Source of the DNA: Nonomuraea sp. NBC_00507
Lineage (GTDB): Bacteria; Actinomycetota; Actinomycetes; Streptosporangiales; Streptosporangiaceae
DNA: 64,000 nucleotides
Direction: 5' to 3'
NCBI RefSeq assembly: GCF_036013525.1
Contig: NZ_CP107853.1
Span: 5,022,001-5,086,000, forward strand
Position 1 is the first letter of the stretch; the number at the start of each line of letters is the position of its first letter. Positions 60,457-64,000 of this stretch are shown one piece after another. The translations under genes were made by a program, and so were the position numbers. The notes beneath the pieces were generated by a model. That model saw only the letters and a list, made by a program, of their open reading frames with translations. It was not told where the DNA came from and did no database searches.

Positions 60457-62436
60457 ATGACTATGACCTCTGCCGCTGCCATGCGCACGCGCGAACCGCT
60501 GCCGCTGACCGCCGTGACCATTGATGACCGGTTCTGGACGCCACGCCGTGAGCTGATCCGCACCCGTACGCTGCGGCAGCAAGAAGGCCAGATGCGCCGG
60601 CCCGGTCAGCAGTTCGACGCCCTGACCCTGACGTGGCGGCCGGGGGACCCGCACGAGCCGCACATCTTCTGGGAGAGCGACGTCGCCAAGTGGATCGAGG
60701 CCGCGAGCCACTGCCTGGCCACCACCGATGACCCCGAGCTGGACCAGGCCGTCGACGAGGCGATCGAGCTGCTGGCCGGTGCGCAGCAGGACGACGGCTA
60801 CCTCAACGTGTACTTCACCGTCGTCAAGCCGGGACAACGCTTCACCGACCTGCGCGACGCCCACGAGCTCTACTGCGCCGGCCATCTCATCGAAGCCGGC
60901 GTCGCCCACTTCGAGGCCACCGGGAAGACCCGGCTGCTTGACATCGTGCGGCGCTACGCCGACCTCATCGACACCGTCTTCAGCCCCGATGGCCCCTGCG
61001 CCGGAGGCTATGACGGGCACCAGGAGATCGAGCTCGCGCTGGTCAAGCTCTACCGCGTCACCGGCGAGCGCCGCTACCTCGACCTCAGCCGGCGGCTCAT
61101 CGAGTGGCGCGGACAGCAGCCCTACTACTTCGAGCTGGAGCTGCAGCGCCGCGGCACCCCGGGCTACTTCGGCACCACGCTGCCCCGGCGACCCGAGCAG
61201 ACGCGGCGGTTCGGCGAGTACAACCAGAGCCACCAGCCCGTGGCCGACCAGGCCGAGGTCGTCGGCCACTCGGTCCGCGCCATGTACATGTACAGCGCGA
61301 TGACCGACCTGGCCGACGAGTACGGAGACGACCGGCTGCTCCAAGCCGTGCGGCGACTGTGGACCAACCTCACCACCAAGAAGCTGTACATCACCGGCGG
61401 AATGGGCTCCGACCCCAGCATCGAGGGCTTCGGACCCGCCTACGACCTGCCCGACGCCCACGGCTACGCCGAAACCTGCGCCTCCATCGGTCTCGTCCAA
61501 TGGGCGCAGCGGATGAGCAACCTCACCGGCCACGGCCACTACATCGACACCCTCGAACGCGCCCTCTACAACGGCGTCCTCAGCGGCGCCTCCGCCGACG
61601 GCACCCGCTACTTCTACGGCAACCCGCTCGCGAGCGGCGGCACCGTCGCCCGGCAGGAATGGTTCGACTGCGCCTGCTGCCCGCCCAACCTCGCCCGGCT
61701 GATCAGCGAGCTCGGCCGCTACGTCTACGTCCAGGGACCCGACGAAGCCGTCGTCAACTTGTACGTAGCCGGCACCGGGCGCTTCACCCTCTCCGGAGGT
61801 GAGGTCACCCTCCGCCAGGACACCAGCTATCCCCAAGACGGCCGCCTCACCGTCACCGTCGCCCCTGCCGACGACGAAGCCGAGTTCACCCTGGCCATCC
61901 GCATCCCCGGCTGGAGCCGGCAACCCACCGTCACCGTCAACGGCGAACCCGTTCACCAGCCCATCCTGCGCGACGGCTACCTCACCCTGTCCCGCCGCTG
62001 GCGGGCCGGCGACCTGGTCGAGATCGACCTCGGCATGGAAGTCCGCCGGACCTGGGCACACCCCGCCGTCGCCTCCGCCGCCGGCAAGGTCGCCCTCGAG
62101 CGCGGGCCGGTCGTGTTCTGTCTGGAGGGCGTCGACCACGACCACGCCGTCCACACCCTCGCCCTCGCCCGCGACGTCCCCATTCGCGCAGTCCCCGACG
62201 AGCGGACCGGCGTGGTCACCCTGCACGCCGACGCCACCGCCGACGCCACCGCCGGCGACCAGCTGTACGGCAGCCACTCGCCCGGCCAACGGAGCGCCGC
62301 ACTGACCGCGGTGCCCTACTTCTCCTGGGCCAACCGCGGCCTCTCCGACATGACCGTCTGGATCCGGGACGGCGGCGGAGCCAGCGCGGCGCCCGCACAG
62401 ACCGCGCGGAAGCCGGGAGAAAACCACTCCGTATGA
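60457..62436 (+). CDS. GH127 beta-L-arabinofuranosidase
   Basis: This is a 659-residue cytosolic GH127 (DUF1680) enzyme. Catalytic features are visible: YAETCASIG (Glu and Cys of the zinc/thiolate site, ~345) and WFDCACCPPNLARL (~404) with the Cys ladder that supplies nucleophile and zinc ligands. VVGHSVRAMYMYS is a further family signature. The C-terminal beta-domains contain WSRQPTVTVNG. No signal peptide, so it cleaves imported beta-L-arabinofuranosides. It closes the importer operon, and the 46-bp gap before it includes GGGAG. ATG 60457 chosen over the upstream frame, which overlaps the DUF624 gene. Confidence 0.92.
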   Translation: MTMTSAAAMRTREPLPLTAVTIDDRFWTPRRELIRTRTLRQQEGQMRRPGQQFDALTLTWRPGDPHEPHIFWESDVAKWIEAASHCLATTDDPELDQAVDEAIELLAGAQQDDGYLNVYFTVVKPGQRFTDLRDAHELYCAGHLIEAGVAHFEATGKTRLLDIVRRYADLIDTVFSPDGPCAGGYDGHQEIELALVKLYRVTGERRYLDLSRRLIEWRGQQPYYFELELQRRGTPGYFGTTLPRRPEQTRRFGEYNQSHQPVADQAEVVGHSVRAMYMYSAMTDLADEYGDDRLLQAVRRLWTNLTTKKLYITGGMGSDPSIEGFGPAYDLPDAHGYAETCASIGLVQWAQRMSNLTGHGHYIDTLERALYNGVLSGASADGTRYFYGNPLASGGTVARQEWFDCACCPPNLARLISELGRYVYVQGPDEAVVNLYVAGTGRFTLSGGEVTLRQDTSYPQDGRLTVTVAPADDEAEFTLAIRIPGWSRQPTVTVNGEPVHQPILRDGYLTLSRRWRAGDLVEIDLGMEVRRTWAHPAVASAAGKVALERGPVVFCLEGVDHDHAVHTLALARDVPIRAVPDERTGVVTLHADATADATAGDQLYGSHSPGQRSAALTAVPYFSWANRGLSDMTVWIRDGGGASAAPAQTARKPGENHSV

Positions 62437-62465
62437 ACAGAGGTCACGATCTACGATAGGGCCGC

Positions 62466-63299
62466 GTGAGTGGAAGATTGCGTCAGGTCGCGGCCGACAA
62501 CGAGCGGATCGTCGCCGAAGGCTCCTACTCGGCCGCCGACGGCACGGCCGTGGAGGTGGGTGCCGTGCTGCGGGCCGCGGTTGCCGGAACCGTGAGTCAC
62601 CCGCCGGACGGCCCCCTGGATCGGCCGGCGGCCGGTGCGTACCGGACGGTCTTCGAGGTCACCGGCGAGAGCAGCCTGCAGGCGGCGCGGCGGCTGCACC
62701 GGGAGGGGGCGGCCGGGATCGCCGTGCTGAACTTCGCCTCCGCCCGCAACCCGGGAGGCGGCTACCTCGGCGGCGCGAAGGCCCAGGAGGAGGACCTGTG
62801 CCGCCACGCCCTGCTCTACCCGTGCCTTCTCCAGGCGCCCGATTACTACGCCGCACACCGGGCCTCGCCCGATCTGCTCTACAGCCACCGCGTCATCTGG
62901 TCGCCCGGCGTGCCGGTGCACCGTGACGAGGGCGGCCGGCTGCTGGCCGAGCCGTTCCTGGTCTCGTTCCTCACCTGCCCGGCGCCCAACGCCGGGCAGG
63001 TGCTGCGCCGCGACCCGGGTGCGGGTGAGCAGATCCGGCAGGCGCTCCACGAGCGGGCGGGGCGCGTCCTGGCCGTCGCGGCGCATCACGGCGCCCGCGC
63101 GCTGGTGCTCGGGGCGTGGGGCTGCGGTGTGTTCCGCAACGATCCACGCGAGGTCGCCGGGGCCTTCCACACCCACCTGGCCGGGGGCGGCGCCTTCGCG
63201 GCGGTGTTCGAGCGGGTGGTGTTCGCCGTATGGGACCGGATGCCGGACTCGGCGAACCGCGCCGCGTTCGCCGAGCGGTTCCCGACCTCACGAACCTGA
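62466..63299 (+). CDS. Microbial-type poly(ADP-ribose) glycohydrolase (TIGR02452 family)
   Basis: This is a 277-residue macrodomain-like protein carrying the PARG signature NPGGGYLGGAKAQEEDL (~97-113), including the catalytic QEE. LGAWGCGVFRNDP (~215) is the second conserved ADP-ribose-binding element. Family members hydrolyse poly(ADP-ribose) or ADP-ribose conjugates. Stands alone, 29 bp after the GH127 gene; a functional link to it is not obvious. GTG start; a TACGAT box 8 bases upstream suggests an own, leaderless promoter. Confidence 0.9.
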   Translation: MSGRLRQVAADNERIVAEGSYSAADGTAVEVGAVLRAAVAGTVSHPPDGPLDRPAAGAYRTVFEVTGESSLQAARRLHREGAAGIAVLNFASARNPGGGYLGGAKAQEEDLCRHALLYPCLLQAPDYYAAHRASPDLLYSHRVIWSPGVPVHRDEGGRLLAEPFLVSFLTCPAPNAGQVLRRDPGAGEQIRQALHERAGRVLAVAAHHGARALVLGAWGCGVFRNDPREVAGAFHTHLAGGGAFAAVFERVVFAVWDRMPDSANRAAFAERFPTSRT

Positions 63300-63304
63300 A
63301 GGTG

Positions 63305-63332
63305 CCGGCTCGGGCGCGGTTGCCCGAGCCGG
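63305..63332. terminator. 11-bp hairpin between convergent PARG and selD genes
   Basis: CCGGCTCGGGC (63305-63315) and GCCCGAGCCGG (63322-63332) form a perfect stem with a 6-base loop, placed between the two stops. Confidence 0.7.
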
Positions 63333-63361
63333 AGCTCACGGCTCGTTCACGATCAGCGCGG

Positions 63362-64000
63362 CTATTTCACGATCAGCAGGTGTTCGCCGCGAGGGACGAG
63401 TTCGCCTATCACCGGGAATCCGGGGATCTCGCCCGCGACGAGCAGGCCGCCCGAGGTCTGCGCGTCGGCGAGGAGCAGCAGCTCGTCCTCCGGCAGGTCG
63501 CCGAAGTCGCCATGGGGGGAGACCCAGTCGAGGTTCCTCCGGGATCCGCCGCTGACGTAACCGTCGCGGATGGCCTCGCGGGCTCCGTCCAGGTAGGGGA
63601 CGGCGGCGCTGTGGACGACCGCGGTCACGCCGCTCGCCCTGGCCAGTTTGTAGAGGTGGCCGAGCAGGCCGAAACCCGTGACGTCCGTGGCGCACCGGAT
63701 CCCGGTGGCCAGCGCCAGCCGGGAGGCGTCACGGTTGAGGGTCGTCATCGTGGCGACCGCCTCGGGGAAGACCTCCCCGGTCGCCTTGTGCCGCGTGTTG
63801 AGCACCCCGAGGCCGAGGGGCTTGGTCAGGGTGAGGGGGAGCCCGGGCTCGCCCGCGTCCACGCGCAGCAGCCGGCCGGGGTCGGCCAGGCCCGTGACGG
63901 CCAGCCCGTACTTCGGGTGGGGGTCGTCGATGCTGTGGCCCCCCGCGAGATGGCACCCCGCCACCTGCGCCATCGCGGAACCGCCGCGCAGCACCTCGCG
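63362..64000 (-). CDS. selD: Selenide, water dikinase (SelD), C-terminal part, cut by window end
   Basis: This is the C-terminal ~212 residues of SelD, which makes selenophosphate for selenocysteine and selenouridine. Visible pieces: GGHSIDDPHPKYGLAVTG, LTLTKPLGLGVLNT, CATDVTGFGLLGHLYKLAR and LADAQTSGGLL, all conserved in the family. The N-terminus with the catalytic Cys/Sec lies outside the window, so whether it is a selenoprotein cannot be seen. Implies that the organism uses selenium. Confidence 0.93.
   Translation of the reverse strand, partial: REVLRGGSAMAQVAGCHLAGGHSIDDPHPKYGLAVTGLADPGRLLRVDAGEPGLPLTLTKPLGLGVLNTRHKATGEVFPEAVATMTTLNRDASRLALATGIRCATDVTGFGLLGHLYKLARASGVTAVVHSAAVPYLDGAREAIRDGYVSGGSRRNLDWVSPHGDFGDLPEDELLLLADAQTSGGLLVAGEIPGFPVIGELVPRGEHLLIVK

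Noticed and set aside
1..64000. tRNA, rRNA, CRISPR arrays, insertion sequences
   Set aside because: All gaps were read on both strands; no cloverleaf with CCA-proximal pattern, spaced repeats or transposase was recognised. A tRNAscan or Infernal run would be the decisive test.

Overview
The window is about 64 kb of very GC-rich DNA with short gaps, many GTG starts and frequent 4-bp ATGA/GTGA gene overlaps. A complete cvnABCD conservon, an F420-type LLM oxidoreductase, CBM2-linked GH5 enzymes and many sugar ABC/LacI/ROK modules all point to a soil actinomycete with a large saprophytic genome. A Streptosporangiales- or Streptomyces-like host is my inference; nothing in the sequence names the species. 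I saw no rRNA, tRNA, CRISPR array, insertion sequence, phage gene or plasmid function. Both window edges cut genes: an APC-type permease at the left and selD at the right.

Left part (1-16.9 kb): permease tail, a YtcJ-like amidohydrolase and a membrane SpoIIE-type phosphatase. Next comes a sugar uptake operon on the minus strand (Gfo/Idh/MocA dehydrogenase, sugar-binding lipoprotein, two permeases) with a divergent ROK regulator. A large secreted DUF4091/GH123-like protein follows. Then an SsuABC-like importer is split over two divergent arms, one of which ends in an F420-type oxidoreductase. A PhoX-like phosphatase closes this part.

Middle part (17-34 kb): a DUF2071 protein coupled to a cysteine-free HesB-like protein, and a secreted ricin-lectin/beta-helix polysaccharide lyase-like protein. 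A four-gene operon (esterase, cupin and two exporter-fold ABC proteins resembling the IrtAB/YbtPQ siderophore importers) lies opposite a PucR-type regulator. The standout is a tightly overlapping seven-gene operon at 26.4-33.1 kb that looks like an actinobacterial version of the Ebo/EDB system: INO1-like synthase, UbiA prenyltransferase, TIM-barrel epimerase, EboA, EboB (TatD-like), EboE and EboF (phosphodiesterase-like). In this version an inositol-phosphate-synthase-like protein seems to replace the dehydroquinate-synthase-like EboD.

Right part (33-64 kb): a second ROK regulator faces an RbsABC-type sugar importer operon. That operon ends in a ketose-epimerase-like enzyme and a 1520-residue secreted ThuA/PQQ-dehydrogenase/PKD/CBM/ricin protein. 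Then come a DUF2637 membrane protein, the cvnABCD conservon and a DUF1838-like secreted protein. A plant-cell-wall island follows: a GH5 mannanase with CBM2, a GH5 endoglucanase with CBM2, X2 and CBM46-like modules, and two translationally coupled LacI regulators. It continues with a LplABC-like importer, a DUF624 protein and a GH127 beta-L-arabinofuranosidase; an 18-bp perfect palindrome sits at the promoter of the importer operon. A microbial-type PARG and selD finish the window.

Overall the region is dominated by secreted polysaccharide-degrading enzymes and their uptake/regulatory modules, with the Ebo-like operon as the least understood metabolic unit.
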